A stretch of DNA of 64,000 nucleotides from Phycisphaerales bacterium (GCA_030749435.1 JASMKH010000006.1:21579-85578); one strand, 5' to 3'; positions 18,687 to 29,516 are shown, counted from the first letter of the stretch. Notes: generated by a model not told the origin, from the letters alone. Numbers and translations are program-made.

Positions 18687-19448
18687 CTACTCGTCGGACT
18701 TCTTCTCGTCGTCCGCCTCAGCAGTGTCCTCGTCACCCTCTGCCGCCGCTTCGGCGCCCTTCTCGATATCGGGCGCATCGGTGGCCGCAGCCTCCTCGGT
18801 TGCCTCATCAGCAGCGACTTCAGCCTCTGCCTCTTCGACTCCCGCATCCTCAACGACGGCTTCCTCGGCCACCGCCCCACCCTTACGCAGAGACGCTGCG
18901 AAGGCAGTGCGGCGATCGGCCTGCTGGCGTCGCGAGGACGTCCCGCCACCGATCTGAGCACCTTGCTCCTCACCGACGAGTTGGAGAATGACGATGTCAC
19001 CTCCGTCTCCGAGCCGGTGCCGTCCCGTCCGAACGACTCGCGTGTAGCCACCATCCCGGTCACGGAAACGGTCCGCCACTGCCGTCATGACGTGCTGCAC
19101 AAGCCTCGGAGACTTCCTCAGTTCGCCATATCGATTGAACTCGATATCGGAGGCTGCGGGAAGATCGAACCATGGGTTGTCCTTGCGGGAGTCGGGCACG
19201 TTGGGATCGGCGACCCATGCATGGATCTTGCGATCATTCAAACGCGACTCGATCTGCCGGCGCGCCTGAAGCCCACCCTTCTTGGCAATCGTGATGATCT
19301 TCTCGACGAAAGGCTGCACCGCCTTGGCCTTGGGCATGGTCGTTTCGATCTGACCGTGCTCAAAGAGCCCTGCGGCAAGGTTGCGAAGCATCGCGCGGCG
19401 ATGTTCGCTGTCTCGATTCAGTTGTTTGCCTTGTATGCGATTCCGCAT
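18687..19448 (-). CDS. rplQ: 50S ribosomal protein L17 with long acidic C-terminal extension
   Basis: MRNRIQGKQLNRDSEHRRAMLRNLAAGLFEHGQIETTMPKAKAVQPFVEKIITIAK. Confidence 0.95.
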   Translation of the reverse strand: MRNRIQGKQLNRDSEHRRAMLRNLAAGLFEHGQIETTMPKAKAVQPFVEKIITIAKKGGLQARRQIESRLNDRKIHAWVADPNVPDSRKDNPWFDLPAASDIEFNRYGELRKSPRLVQHVMTAVADRFRDRDGGYTRVVRTGRHRLGDGGDIVILQLVGEEQGAQIGGGTSSRRQQADRRTAFAASLRKGGAVAEEAVVEDAGVEEAEAEVAADEATEEAAATDAPDIEKGAEAAAEGDEDTAEADDEKKSDE

Positions 19449-19501
19449 GACACATCTCCTGGCTCCCACGCCGCCTCACGGGGGCGGAGAGTCTCTCGGC
19501 C

Positions 19502-20527
19502 TCAGCCGTTGTACGCCCCTTCGGGAACGGTGAATCCTTCGGGAAGACGCATGCCGAGCGCGAGTCCCATCTCTTCAAGCTTCTTGACGATCTCACGAAG
19601 CGATGTTTTCCCGAAACTCCGCAGCGCCAGCAGTTCCGCTTCACTCCGAATGACGAGTTCCGCGACCGTCGCAATCGCAGCGGACTCAAGGCAGTTGCTC
19701 GAGCGCACCGTCAGGTCAAGTTCGGTCACGGGGGTGTTGAGTTTATTGATCAGGCTGTCGTCGACCGCAGCAGCGGCGGCGGCCTCATCCGACACGCGCA
19801 TCTCGCCGGGCTCTTCGACCTGTACGAACGGGTTGAGGTGCTTGCGAAGGATCTTCGAGGCCTCGGTCAGCGCCATCTCCGGCGTCACGGTCGCGTCGGT
19901 CCACACATCCATGACGAGCCGGTCGAAGTTGGTCTTCTGGCCCACCCGGGTGTCTTCCACTCGGAAGCGAACTCGAAGTACAGGGCTGTAGATCGCGTCC
20001 ACCTCAATCTGCCCGATGACCTGCTCCTCCGCGCTGCGAAGGTGCCGCTCGCTCGCGGGCGAATACCCGCGACCGCGATTGACGGTCATCTCAATGTCGA
20101 GATCGACGGACTCCGTCAGCGTGGCAATCTGCTGATCAGGGTTCAGAATCCGAATCGCCGGATCAGCCTCGATGAGGTCGGCCGTCACGGCACCCGGGCC
20201 ACTGGCTCGAAGGCTCATCGTCTTGGCCCCCTCGTCATCGGTGTCGATCGCGACGACCAGGCCCTTGAGGTTCAGCAGCAGGTCCGTGACGTCCTCCTTC
20301 ATACCGGGAATCGTCGTGAACTCATGCTCAACGCCGCCGACGGACACCGTCGTGATCGCGGCACCCTCGATGCTGCTCAGCAGAATCCGGCGAAGGCTGT
20401 TTCCGATGGTCGTGCCGAAACCCCGCTCAAGGGGCTCGACGGTGAAGCGGGCGAATGAATCGGTGCGGGACTCGGCGTCCACATCGACTCGGGCCGGCAA
20501 CTCAAGACCTCTCCATCGAACGTGCAT
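19502..20527 (-). CDS. rpoA: DNA-directed RNA polymerase alpha subunit
   Basis: FTVEPLERGFGTTIGNSLRRILLSSIEGAAI; C-terminal domain LDLTVRSSNCLESAAIATVAELVIRSEAELLALRSFGKTSLREI. Confidence 0.97.
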   Translation of the reverse strand: MHVRWRGLELPARVDVDAESRTDSFARFTVEPLERGFGTTIGNSLRRILLSSIEGAAITTVSVGGVEHEFTTIPGMKEDVTDLLLNLKGLVVAIDTDDEGAKTMSLRASGPGAVTADLIEADPAIRILNPDQQIATLTESVDLDIEMTVNRGRGYSPASERHLRSAEEQVIGQIEVDAIYSPVLRVRFRVEDTRVGQKTNFDRLVMDVWTDATVTPEMALTEASKILRKHLNPFVQVEEPGEMRVSDEAAAAAAVDDSLINKLNTPVTELDLTVRSSNCLESAAIATVAELVIRSEAELLALRSFGKTSLREIVKKLEEMGLALGMRLPEGFTVPEGAYNG

Positions 20528-20663
20528 GTCAATACTCCTGAATACGCAGCAGATGTTTCCAAATGGACTCGATCCGGATCTCACGGTCGTACGCCGCACT
20601 ACTGCTCGCGGCGAACGCCTTCTTCATCCGAACCGACGCGCCCCACGCGGGGAGCCGATTCAC

Positions 20664-21035
20664 TCAGCAGCGGCGCTGCTTCTTGGGCCGACATCCGTTG
20701 TGCGGAATCGGCGTATGGTCTTCCACGGCAGTCACGATGAGCCCGGCGTGATCGAGCCCGGTGATGGCGGCCTCGCGACCGCCGCCAGGGCCCTTGACGC
20801 GAACTTCCACCTCACGAACACCCATTCGCTTGGCCTTTGACGCCGAGCGTTCGGCTGCGCGGGTCGCGGCGAACGGGGTCGCCTTTCGCGCCCCCTTGAA
20901 GCCGACCGTGCCTGCGGAGTCCCAGCAGAGTGTCTCTCCACCAAGATCCGTGAAGGTGATGATCGTGTTGTTGAACGAGGCGGTCACGTAGACGATCGCC
21001 TTGCCGATGTTCTTTCTGGCTTTCTTCTTGGCCAT
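20664..21035 (-). CDS. rpsK: 30S ribosomal protein S11
   Basis: [40 protein letters not shown]. Confidence 0.97.
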   Translation of the reverse strand: MAKKKARKNIGKAIVYVTASFNNTIITFTDLGGETLCWDSAGTVGFKGARKATPFAATRAAERSASKAKRMGVREVEVRVKGPGGGREAAITGLDHAGLIVTAVEDHTPIPHNGCRPKKQRRC

Positions 21036-21084
21036 GTGTACTTCCTCCGGACCATGTCCGGCTCAGATCCTCACGCTCGTGCGA

Positions 21085-21459
21085 TCACTTGACGCCCTTC
21101 TTACCTGCAACGGTGCGCTTCCTGCCCTTGCGGGTCCGGGCGTTGCACTTGGTCCGCTGCCCTCGAACTGGCAGTCCGCGGCGATGTCGATCACCCCGGT
21201 AACTCCGAATGTCCCGGAGGCGTTGCACGTTCTGGGCCACATGCCGCCGCAGGGCACCCTCGACCAGATACCCGTCATCGATGATGCCGGCGATCTGAAC
21301 GACGTCCGCTTCCGACAGATCTCCGGCGCGGAGGTCCGGATCAACGCCCGCCTGCTCCAGAATCAAGTCCGCAAAGCGCGGGCCGATCCCGTGGATGTAC
21401 CGGAGGGAGTACCGGATCTTCTTCTTCTCTGGAATGTCGATGCCTGCAATACGTGGCAT
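21085..21459 (-). CDS. rpsM: 30S ribosomal protein S13
   Basis: MPRIAGIDIPEKKKIRYSLRYIHGIG; RGLPVRGQRTKCNARTRKG. Confidence 0.97.
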   Translation of the reverse strand: MPRIAGIDIPEKKKIRYSLRYIHGIGPRFADLILEQAGVDPDLRAGDLSEADVVQIAGIIDDGYLVEGALRRHVAQNVQRLRDIRSYRGDRHRRGLPVRGQRTKCNARTRKGRKRTVAGKKGVK

Positions 21460-21490
21460 GGTTTCGCTCCGTCGTGTCGCCTGGCGGCGA

Positions 21491-21607
21491 TCAGCCCTGC
21501 CGCTGCTTGAGCCGCGGATTCTTCTTGTTGATGACATACCGGCGACCCTTGCGGATCACGATCTGGCAGTCCTTGGTCTTTCTCTTGATGCTGCTTTTGA
21601 CTTTCAT
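21491..21607 (-). CDS. rpmJ: 50S ribosomal protein L36
   Basis: Not in the supplied ORF track; reverse-complement reading gives [38 protein letters not shown]. Confidence 0.93.
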   Translation of the reverse strand: MKVKSSIKRKTKDCQIVIRKGRRYVINKKNPRLKQRQG

Positions 21608-21626
21608 GGTGCTTTCCGTTTCGGTC

Positions 21627-21842
21627 CTACTGGCGGTAGACGATGCGTCCCTTGGTCATGTCGTAGGGACTGATCTCGACCTTGACGGTGTCGCCGGGAA
21701 GAATGCGGATGTAGAACTTTCGCATTCGACCGCTGATGTACGCGAGAATCTTCTGGCCGTTCTCCAGTTCAACCATGAACCGGGTATCGGGCAGCGCCTC
21801 GGTGACGACGGCGTCGAGGACGATCTTTTCCTCTTTTGCCAT
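21627..21842 (-). CDS. infA: Translation initiation factor IF-1
   Basis: [61 protein letters not shown]. Confidence 0.97.
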   Translation of the reverse strand: MAKEEKIVLDAVVTEALPDTRFMVELENGQKILAYISGRMRKFYIRILPGDTVKVEISPYDMTKGRIVYRQ

Positions 21843-21864
21843 GAACTGCGTCCCTGGGGACCTC

Positions 21865-23274
21865 CTATGAACGGGTGGCGGACCCGCCACCCCTCCGGGC
21901 CGCATCGGGCCCAGTGATAAATCCGCTGTAATTACGCATGAGCAGGTTCGCTTCGATGCGCTGGATGAGATCCAGACCCACGCTGACCACGATCAGCAGT
22001 CCGGTACCGCCCAGGAAGCTCGAAACGAAGAATGGTATGTCCATGTATCTGGCCACCATCGAGGGAATCACCGCGATGATCGCGAGGAACCCGGCGCCGA
22101 CATAGGTGATCCGCTCGACCACTGTCTCCAGGTACTCGGCCGTTCGAGGTCCCGGTCGAAGGCCCGGGATGAAACTCCCGTTCTCCCGCAACTGCTGCGA
22201 CATGTCGTCAGGACTGAAGACAACAGTCGTCCAGAAGTAACTGAAGAAGTAGATCAGGATGATTTCGCACACGATGTACGGATACTCCCCGAACTGGAAG
22301 TTCCGATTCATGAAGTACACGATGTTCTGCCACCACAGCGGCGAGTCCTGGGACACCGATGTGGCGAGGTAGCCGAGGAACGACGAAGGGAAGATCAGCA
22401 GCGACGAGGCGAAGATGATTGGCATCACGCCCGCGTGATTGACCCGCAGTGGCAGGTAGTGCTTCTGTCCGCCGTAGGTGCGGCGGCCACGCGTATGTTT
22501 CGCCTGCTGAATCGGGATCCTCCGCTGCGCGACCGTAATGAGAATCGAACCCGCGACCACGATCACGAATGCGACGATCAGGAACAGGATGCCGAGCACC
22601 CCGACGCTCCCTTCACCACTCTGCAGCGAGAAGTCGACGTTGTTCGCCAGCCAACCGATCGCCATCGGCATCTGGGACACAATTCCCGCCGTCAGAATGA
22701 GGGAAACACCGTTACCGATGCCGTACTTGTCGATCTGCTCGCCCAGCCACATCAGGAAGATGCTGCCCGCCGTCAGCGCGGTCAATCCGGAGAAGTAGAA
22801 GACCAGGATGCCCGTCTGCGTCCGGAACTGCGGCTGCACCAGCCCCTGCCCCTGCAGGAACTTCATCCACATGAAGCCCTGAATCACGCACATGGCGATC
22901 GTGGCGTACCGCGTCCACTCGGTGATCTTCTGCTGACCGCTGGCCCCCTCCTTCTTGAGTTCCTGAAGCCGCGGAACCGCAGACTGCAGCAACTGGAAGA
23001 TGATCGACGCGGTGATGTAGGGCATGATGCCCAGGCCGAAAATAGTCGACTGCTTGAAGGAGCCGCCAGAGAAGACCGACACGTATTCGAGCAACTTGCC
23101 GAATCCGGTGGCCTCAGTGGCCGACTGGCGAGCGAGTTCCTCAAGCTGCGTCTGATCGACCCCGACGAGCGGAATCCAGAAGCCGATGCGATAGATCGCG
23201 ATCATCGCAAGTGTGAACAGCACACGGTTGCGAAGTTCGGGAATCTTCAAGATGTTGAGAACGGCGTTGAACAT
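21865..23274 (-). CDS. secY: Preprotein translocase subunit SecY
   Basis: [54 protein letters not shown]. Confidence 0.97.
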   Translation of the reverse strand: MFNAVLNILKIPELRNRVLFTLAMIAIYRIGFWIPLVGVDQTQLEELARQSATEATGFGKLLEYVSVFSGGSFKQSTIFGLGIMPYITASIIFQLLQSAVPRLQELKKEGASGQQKITEWTRYATIAMCVIQGFMWMKFLQGQGLVQPQFRTQTGILVFYFSGLTALTAGSIFLMWLGEQIDKYGIGNGVSLILTAGIVSQMPMAIGWLANNVDFSLQSGEGSVGVLGILFLIVAFVIVVAGSILITVAQRRIPIQQAKHTRGRRTYGGQKHYLPLRVNHAGVMPIIFASSLLIFPSSFLGYLATSVSQDSPLWWQNIVYFMNRNFQFGEYPYIVCEIILIYFFSYFWTTVVFSPDDMSQQLRENGSFIPGLRPGPRTAEYLETVVERITYVGAGFLAIIAVIPSMVARYMDIPFFVSSFLGGTGLLIVVSVGLDLIQRIEANLLMRNYSGFITGPDAARRGGGSATRS

Positions 23275-23314
23275 GCCGGGTCAACTTCCTTTGGACGTCG
23301 TGCGTCCGCTGCGA

Positions 23315-23851
23315 TCACTCTTCGGAGGAACTCTTCTCTGCTTCGGGCTTCGCCTCGGCGGCAGGCTTTGCAGGTTTGCCGGCCGCTCGAGTCCACTTCT
23401 TCTTCTCCACGAGCGTCACGCTCCCGCCCGCGGCTTTGATCTTGGCCTCGGCCGACTTGGACAGCTTCGTGGCAGTCACGTCCAACTTCTTGGTGAGATC
23501 ACCCTCGCCAAGCACCTTCACGGGCTTCTTCGTGTCTCGAATCAATCCCACCTTGGCGAGCGACTCGGCTGTCACGGAATCGCCTTCTGCGAAGCGATCC
23601 TCGAGTGACTTCAGGTTGACCACGTGGTACTCGGTCCTGAACTGAGCATTCGTGAACCCACGCTTCGGCATCCGCCGAGCCCAGGTCATCTGGCCACCTT
23701 CGAAGTAGGCCCGCCGCTTGGCGCCCGAGCGTGAGCCCGCGCCCTTGTGGCCGCGACCTGAAGTCTTGCCGTGGCCGCTGCCGGGTCCGCGGCCGATTCG
23801 CCTGCGAGCCTTGTAGCGGCCAACTTTCGACGTGATTTCATGAATCATCAT
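23315..23851 (-). CDS. rplO: 50S ribosomal protein L15 with charged C-terminal tail
   Basis: RRRIGRGPGSGHGKTSGRGHKGAGSRSG. Confidence 0.95.
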   Translation of the reverse strand: MMIHEITSKVGRYKARRRIGRGPGSGHGKTSGRGHKGAGSRSGAKRRAYFEGGQMTWARRMPKRGFTNAQFRTEYHVVNLKSLEDRFAEGDSVTAESLAKVGLIRDTKKPVKVLGEGDLTKKLDVTATKLSKSAEAKIKAAGGSVTLVEKKKWTRAAGKPAKPAAEAKPEAEKSSSEE

Positions 23852-23881
23852 TGGACTGACTCTCCTGGGGACGCCGACGCG

Positions 23882-24541
23882 TCACTCCGCGGTGGACTCC
23901 GTTTGCGATTCGGCACTCTTGGTGGCCGGTTCTTCGGTCGCCTCGGCAGAGGCACCATCCGAATCATCCCCCTCGGGCTCCTCCGCTTCGGCTTCGGCGT
24001 TGGCCGTTGTCACGAAAGTCGAGCCGCGGGCGATCATCTCCTCGACGTCGGTCACGCCCAGCTTGACGCCCCGCAACTGCTCGACATCCGACTTGCTCTG
24101 CAGCTTCGAGAGCCCGTCGATGACGGCCTTGACGAGATTCTTGGGGTTGTTCGATCCGAACGACTTCGTCAGGCAGTCCTGCAGCCCGAACATCTCAAGC
24201 ACGGCGCGAACCGAGGCTCCAGCGATAACGCCCGTACCGGGTGAGGCTGGCACCAGCCGCACACGGCAGGCACCGTATCGGCCCTCGACCTCATGAGGGA
24301 TCGTCCGGCCCTGCATGGCATAGAGACGCATGTTTCGCTTGGCGATCTTCTGCGCCTTCTCGATGGCGGGAGGAACCTGATTCGCCTTGCCGTAACCAGC
24401 TCCTACGCGACCATTGCGGTCGCCGACCACGACGAGCGACGAGAAACTGAAGCGGCGACCACCCTTGACGGTCGCAGCCGTGCGAAATACGCCGACCGTG
24501 GTCGATTCGATGCCGCCTGATGCTTCGAGGAATTCAGCCAT
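23882..24541 (-). CDS. rpsE: 30S ribosomal protein S5 with acidic C-terminal tail
   Basis: TVKGGRRFSFSSLVVVGDRNGRVGAGYGKANQVPPAIEKA; PGTGVIAGASVRAVLEMFG. Confidence 0.96.
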   Translation of the reverse strand: MAEFLEASGGIESTTVGVFRTAATVKGGRRFSFSSLVVVGDRNGRVGAGYGKANQVPPAIEKAQKIAKRNMRLYAMQGRTIPHEVEGRYGACRVRLVPASPGTGVIAGASVRAVLEMFGLQDCLTKSFGSNNPKNLVKAVIDGLSKLQSKSDVEQLRGVKLGVTDVEEMIARGSTFVTTANAEAEAEEPEGDDSDGASAEATEEPATKSAESQTESTAE

Positions 24542-24574
24542 TGAAATACACCTGTCTTCTGCCGCGGATCCGGC

Positions 24575-24937
24575 TCAGAACTTCAGCCCGTTCTCACGGG
24601 CACCGTCGGCCAGGCCCTTGACCCGACCGTGATACTTGAAACCATTTCTGTCGAACACGACGTTCGCCACACCCTGCGCGGTCGCCCGCTCGGCCAATCG
24701 CTTGCCGACTTCCGTCGCCGCAGCCGTGTTGCCGCCACTGGTGCCACTCGACGCCTTCTCGTTCGTCGAGGCCGAGGCGAGCGTCTTCCCGCTCAAGTCG
24801 TCGATGACCTGGGCGTAGATGTGCTTGGAACTCCTGAATACCGTCAGACGGGGACGATCGGGCATGCCGAAGATTCGGCGCCGAATGCCCCGCTTGCGTC
24901 TGGTTCGCCGTCCAATGCGTTGTTCGTTGCGCTTCAT
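24575..24937 (-). CDS. rplR: 50S ribosomal protein L18
   Basis: [75 protein letters not shown]. Confidence 0.95.
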   Translation of the reverse strand: MKRNEQRIGRRTRRKRGIRRRIFGMPDRPRLTVFRSSKHIYAQVIDDLSGKTLASASTNEKASSGTSGGNTAAATEVGKRLAERATAQGVANVVFDRNGFKYHGRVKGLADGARENGLKF

Positions 24938-24963
24938 GACGTATGACTCCCTTGATCCGACGA

Positions 24964-25524
24964 TCAAGCTCCGAACACCTTGCCCTGCTTGCGAATAATG
25001 ATCTCGCCGGCGTAGAGGATGCCCTTGCCGTTGTACGGCTCGGGGCGACGCTGATCTCTGATGTTCGCGGCGAACTGCCCGACCGCATGCTTGTCTGCAC
25101 CTGTGATCTTGATACGGGTTCCGTTCTCGACCTCGAACTCCACGCCCTCGGGCGCGGGAATGTCGACGGGATGGCAGTACCCGACATTCAACTGAATGTT
25201 CTTGCCCATAGGCTTGGCGTTCCAGCCCACCCCAACAATGTTGAGCACCTTGGTGTAACCCTGCGTGACGCCGGTCACCATGTTCTGGATCCGGCTGCGG
25301 GTCGTTCCCCACTGCGCCCGAGCGGTCCGCTCGCCGATCCTGCCCTCGTCGAGGGCACACCTGATCACCGACGAGGATTCGTCAAAGTCGACATCAACGA
25401 CGGCATGCCACGTGTAGGTGAGGGATCCCTTGGGGCCACTCACACCGATGCTGCGGTCATTCGACTTGCAGTCGACCTTGACGCCCTTCGGCACTTCGAT
25501 TGGTTTCTTTCCAATGCGCGACAT
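24964..25524 (-). CDS. rplF: 50S ribosomal protein L6
   Basis: [42 protein letters not shown]. Confidence 0.95.
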   Translation of the reverse strand: MSRIGKKPIEVPKGVKVDCKSNDRSIGVSGPKGSLTYTWHAVVDVDFDESSSVIRCALDEGRIGERTARAQWGTTRSRIQNMVTGVTQGYTKVLNIVGVGWNAKPMGKNIQLNVGYCHPVDIPAPEGVEFEVENGTRIKITGADKHAVGQFAANIRDQRRPEPYNGKGILYAGEIIIRKQGKVFGA

Positions 25525-25533
25525 GGTTCTACC

Positions 25534-25932
25534 TCAGTTCACAATCGCTACGACTTCGCCGCCAACACGCTCTGAGCGAGCTCGGCGGTCACTCATGACG
25601 CCCGAGCTCGTCGACACGATCGCGGTTCCGAGACCCTGCATGGGCCGCGGAATATCCGATACACCCGCATACACCCGGCAGCCGGGTTTGGACACGCGTC
25701 GCAACTCGCGAATGATGTCCTCACCCCGAGGGCCGTACTTCAGCTTGACTCGCAGGTGCACCCGGGCGCCAACCTGCTCGGTATCCCAGCCATTGATGTA
25801 GCCCTCGTCCTGAAGGACCTGCACGACACCGCGGTTGAGACGGTTGTCGAGGCAGATAACCTCCTCGGCGTGGTTGCGGACCGCATTGCGAATCCGGGTC
25901 AACATGTCGGCTGTCAGATCTTGCTGTGACAT
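25534..25932 (-). CDS. rpsH: 30S ribosomal protein S8
   Basis: DLTADMLTRIRNAVRNHAEEV; GLGTAIVSTSSGVMSDRRARSERVGGEVVAIVN. Confidence 0.95.
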   Translation of the reverse strand: MSQQDLTADMLTRIRNAVRNHAEEVICLDNRLNRGVVQVLQDEGYINGWDTEQVGARVHLRVKLKYGPRGEDIIRELRRVSKPGCRVYAGVSDIPRPMQGLGTAIVSTSSGVMSDRRARSERVGGEVVAIVN

Positions 25933-25968
25933 TGAATCACTCCACACGGGCACCATGGCCCAGGTTCC

Positions 25969-26154
25969 TCACCAACTGGCTTTCCGCATTCCGGGGATCT
26001 TGCCTTGAAGCGCCAACTGACGCAGCATGATGCGGCTGATCCCGAACTTCCTGTAGACACCTCGGCTGCGACCGGTGAGCATGCACCGGTTCCGCTTGCG
26101 CGTCGAGAACTTCGGTTCCTTCTGCATCTTGGCGAAAACTCGTTTGCTTGCCAT
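25969..26154 (-). CDS. rpsN: 30S ribosomal protein S14 (short form lacking Zn-ribbon cysteines)
   Basis: [38 protein letters not shown], 61 aa. Confidence 0.93.
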   Translation of the reverse strand: MASKRVFAKMQKEPKFSTRKRNRCMLTGRSRGVYRKFGISRIMLRQLALQGKIPGMRKASW

Positions 26155-26157
26155 GAC

Positions 26158-26739
26158 TCAGTCGTCCTTCCTTGCGAACGGCATGCCCAACTCTCGAAGA
26201 ATGAAACGACTCATCTCCGGGTTGGACTGCTCGAAACAGATATTGACATTCATGCCGTGGGTGAAACTCACCCGCGCCATGTTGATCTCGGGCCACACCG
26301 CCTGCTCGGTCAGTCCCAGCGAATAGTTGCCTGCCTGATCAAAGGCCGTTTCCTTCACGCCCCGAAAGTCCTTGATCCGGGGCATGGCAAGATTCATCAG
26401 CCGATCGACAAAGTGCCACATGCGGTCGCGGCGAAGCGTGACCACAAAGGCTGACGGTGCACCTTCGCGAACTTTGAAGTTCGCGACCGACCGCTTGGCC
26501 ATCACCATGATGGGCTTCTGACCGGTAATGGTCGTCAGCGTGTCGATGACAGTGTCTCGAATCTCCGGCTTGAGCTTCTGATTCTCCAGGAATCGGCCGA
26601 TGCCCGAATTCACGAGCACCTTGCTCAAGCGGGGCAGTTGATTCACATTCGACAGCGAGAACTCCTCACGCAGTTTCGGAACGACCACGTCGTCGAATAC
26701 CTGCTGGAGCCTCGGAGCTGCTTTCGTTTCGGCAACCAT
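26158..26739 (-). CDS. rplE: 50S ribosomal protein L5
   Basis: LPRLSKVLVNSGIG; TGQKPIMVMAKRSVANFKVREGAPSAFVVTLR; FTHGMNVNICFE. Confidence 0.95.
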   Translation of the reverse strand: MVAETKAAPRLQQVFDDVVVPKLREEFSLSNVNQLPRLSKVLVNSGIGRFLENQKLKPEIRDTVIDTLTTITGQKPIMVMAKRSVANFKVREGAPSAFVVTLRRDRMWHFVDRLMNLAMPRIKDFRGVKETAFDQAGNYSLGLTEQAVWPEINMARVSFTHGMNVNICFEQSNPEMSRFILRELGMPFARKDD

Positions 26740-26764
26740 GACGTTCACTCTCCCTGCAGGGGCA

Positions 26765-27100
26765 TCAGCCCTGCTTCGGCCCCCGTAGCACGGACAATTC
26801 CTTGTCGCCACGGACGGCGACGCGGACCTTGCTTCCATCGTCCCTGGTCTCAAATCGGACACGGCTGGCGCGTCCGTCGACGACAGGACTGACATTGCTG
26901 ATGTGGATCGGCATCTCCTTGCGGAGGAGGCCGCCCTTCGGATTCTGCTGGGTCGGCTTGAGGTGTCGAACACGGATGTTGACGCCCTGAACGACGACGC
27001 GATCCTTCTCGGGAATCACGCGAAGAACCTCGCCGACCATTCCCCGATCGTTGCCCGCGGTCACCACGACCGAATCACCTTTTCGTACGTGCTTGGCCAT
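26765..27100 (-). CDS. rplX: 50S ribosomal protein L24
   Basis: MAKHVRKGDSVVVTAGNDRGMVGEVLRVIPEKDRVVVQGVNIRVRHLKPTQQNPKGGLLRKEMPIHISNV. Confidence 0.96.
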   Translation of the reverse strand: MAKHVRKGDSVVVTAGNDRGMVGEVLRVIPEKDRVVVQGVNIRVRHLKPTQQNPKGGLLRKEMPIHISNVSPVVDGRASRVRFETRDDGSKVRVAVRGDKELSVLRGPKQG

Positions 27101-27103
27101 TGC

Positions 27104-27487
27104 TCAAATCACCTCCGAGGCAAGCGAGACGATCTTCATGTAGTTCTTCTCGCGAAGTTCTCGTGCAACCGCGCCGAAAATCCGGGTTCCGGCCGGGTTT
27201 CCTTCCTTGATCAGCACGCAGGCGTTCGAATCGAATCGAACATACGAACCGTCGTTTCGGCGCGTCGGGTACTTCGTTCGCACGATGACTGCCCGAACGA
27301 TGTCGCCCTGCTTGACGGCGGCGTTCGGCAAGGACTTCTTCACCGAACACACCACCTGATCACCGACACCGGCTGTTCGCCTCGAGTGTCGACCACGCGC
27401 AGTCGTGCCACCGAGCACGCCGATCACGCTGACGACTTTGGCGCCGCTGTTGTCCGCAACCTCGATCCTGGATTCTTTCTGAATCAT
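27104..27487 (-). CDS. rplN: 50S ribosomal protein L14
   Basis: [55 protein letters not shown]. Confidence 0.97.
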   Translation of the reverse strand: MIQKESRIEVADNSGAKVVSVIGVLGGTTARGRHSRRTAGVGDQVVCSVKKSLPNAAVKQGDIVRAVIVRTKYPTRRNDGSYVRFDSNACVLIKEGNPAGTRIFGAVARELREKNYMKIVSLASEVI

Positions 27488-27512
27488 TGTTCTGAACCTC
27501 GATTCCGGAGCT

Positions 27513-27806
27513 TCACTCTGCCACCGCAGCCGGCTCCAACACTCGGAGCAGGACCCACGACTTGGTCTTCGAGATCGGTCGACATTCGGCGATCTCCACC
27601 CGATCGCCAACCTTGGCGGCGTTCTCTTCGTCATGCACGTGCAGCACTGTCCGTTGTCGGATGTACTTGCCGTACTTCGCGTGCCGCGAGAGGTAGTCGA
27701 TCGAGACCCGGCAGGACTTGTCCCGCTTGGCCGACGACACGACTCCCGTGCGACGAGGGGCTGTTTCGGAGACCTTGACTTCCTTGAGATGGCTCACGTC
27801 ACTCAC
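27513..27806 (-). CDS. rpsQ: 30S ribosomal protein S17
   Basis: [67 protein letters not shown]. Confidence 0.95.
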   Translation of the reverse strand: MSDVSHLKEVKVSETAPRRTGVVSSAKRDKSCRVSIDYLSRHAKYGKYIRQRTVLHVHDEENAAKVGDRVEIAECRPISKTKSWVLLRVLEPAAVAE

Positions 27807-28005
27807 CTCCAGCCGCGGCGATCTGCCGGGCTCTCTTTTCGGTCAGCAGCCGGGCAATGTCACGCTTGACGTTGCCGAACTGCGCAGTGTTCTGAATCTT
27901 CTCCGTCACGGTCTGGCAACGAAGATCGAAGAGGCGACGACGAAGACTCGCGACTTCGATGTCGATTTCGTCGTCCCCAAGTTTTCTGGCTTCATGTGGT
28001 GTCAT
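27799..28005 (-). CDS. rpmC: 50S ribosomal protein L29
   Basis: [40 protein letters not shown]. Confidence 0.93.
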   Translation of the reverse strand: MTPHEARKLGDDEIDIEVASLRRRLFDLRCQTVTEKIQNTAQFGNVKRDIARLLTEKRARQIAAAGGE

Positions 28006-28026
28006 TTGCTCATTGCCTCCAGCAGG

Positions 28027-28446
28027 TCAGACCGACAGCCTCTTGCCGACGAAGCGGCAGCGAATCGGCATCTTGCGAGCGACTCGGGCCATCGCCTGGC
28101 GGGCCATGTCCTCGGGCACACCCGAAATCTCGAACAGAATGGTGCCGGCACGCACGCGTGCCGCCCAGTAATCCACATCGGCCTTGCCCTTGCCCATCCG
28201 AGTTTCAAGTGGCTTCTTGGAAATGGGCTTGTCGGGAAAGATGCGAATGGTCACCTTGCCCTCGCGGCGAAGAAAGTGCTGCGCGGCAATACGGCCGGCC
28301 TCGATCTGCCTGGCGCTGACCCAGTGCGGCTCCAGTGCCTGCAGTCCATAGTCACCAAATGCGACGTAGTTGCCGCGATTGGCCTTGGTCTGCAACTTGC
28401 CTCGCATCTGCTTGCGGAACTTGACTCGTTTTGGCATCCGTGGCAT
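28027..28446 (-). CDS. rplP: 50S ribosomal protein L16
   Basis: [88 protein letters not shown]. Confidence 0.97.
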   Translation of the reverse strand: MPRMPKRVKFRKQMRGKLQTKANRGNYVAFGDYGLQALEPHWVSARQIEAGRIAAQHFLRREGKVTIRIFPDKPISKKPLETRMGKGKADVDYWAARVRAGTILFEISGVPEDMARQAMARVARKMPIRCRFVGKRLSV

Positions 28447-28475
28447 CGGACGTTCTCCTCACTGCCGAGCAGGGC

Positions 28476-29180
28476 TCAGCGGCGACCTCTCGCACGAGCA
28501 CGGGCACCGGCGGCCTTGGACTGCGTCTGGTCCTCTTCGGCGTCGGTGAACATGCCCTTGTAGATCCACACCTTCACGCCGATGGCGCCGTAGGTCGTGA
28601 AGCTCGTGACGCTCGCGTAATCCACATTGGCCTGCAGCGTCGAGAGCGGAATCGAACCCTCGCGGGTGACAAATTTCCGTGACATTTCCGCACCGCCCAG
28701 ACGGCCGGAAACCTGAATGCGAACCCCCTTGGCGCCAGCCTGCATGGCCGACTCACATCGCTGTTTGAGCAGACGACGAAAGTTAGATCGCTTCTTCATC
28801 TGCTCGGCGATGGCCTCGGCCACAAGGGTCGCGTCGGTATCGGGGCTGCGAATCTCGACGGTCTTGACCGAGACCTTGCGGCCAGTCATGAGTTGAAGAT
28901 CGCTCGTCAGTTTGTCGATCTCAGCACCCTTCGGGCCAATGACCAGACCGGGCCGCGCCGTCTTGACGATGACGGTCAGCTCCTCACGCGTACGCTCCAG
29001 ATAGATGTCGGAGACAGCTGCGAAGGGAGGCGTCCGATTGAGACGCTTGTCCACGAACTCACGGATCTTGTGGTCTTCGACCAGAAGCTCCGCAAAGAGT
29101 GCCTTCGGAGCGTACCAGCGGGACTTGTGCGCCTCGGTGATTCCGACTCTGAATCCGAATGGATGAACCTTCTGTCCCAT
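28476..29180 (-). CDS. rpsC: 30S ribosomal protein S3
   Basis: MGQKVHPFGFRVGITEAHKSRWYA; GLVIGPKGAEID; GVKVWIYKG. Confidence 0.97.
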   Translation of the reverse strand: MGQKVHPFGFRVGITEAHKSRWYAPKALFAELLVEDHKIREFVDKRLNRTPPFAAVSDIYLERTREELTVIVKTARPGLVIGPKGAEIDKLTSDLQLMTGRKVSVKTVEIRSPDTDATLVAEAIAEQMKKRSNFRRLLKQRCESAMQAGAKGVRIQVSGRLGGAEMSRKFVTREGSIPLSTLQANVDYASVTSFTTYGAIGVKVWIYKGMFTDAEEDQTQSKAAGARARARGRR

Positions 29181-29183
29181 CGA

Positions 29184-29516
29184 TCAGTTCCTCTCGTCCA
29201 GCACGATGTGCAGGTGGCTCGTTCGTTTGTGAATCGGATGCGCCCGGCCCCGGTCCTTCGGCTGGAATCGCTTGATGGTCGGCCCCTCATCGACCCGGGA
29301 CTCGGCAACGACGAGGGACGTCACGTCCACATCCCGCTCCTCGGCGTTGGCGATGGCGCTCTTGAGTACGGCCTTGAGATACCACGCCGCACGCTTCTTC
29401 GAGAACTCGAGCTCGTTCATGGCGTCATCGACGCGGAGCCCGCGAATCAAGTCCGCCACAAGCCGCGCCTTACGGGGCGCGATTCGGGCGAAACGATGAC
29501 TTGCTTGATGCTTCAT
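29184..29516 (-). CDS. rplV: 50S ribosomal protein L22
   Basis: APRKARLVADLIRGLRVDDAMNELEFSKKRAAWYLKAVLKSAIANAE; KRFQPKDRGRAHPIHKRTSHLHIVL. Confidence 0.96.
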   Translation of the reverse strand: MKHQASHRFARIAPRKARLVADLIRGLRVDDAMNELEFSKKRAAWYLKAVLKSAIANAEERDVDVTSLVVAESRVDEGPTIKRFQPKDRGRAHPIHKRTSHLHIVLDERN

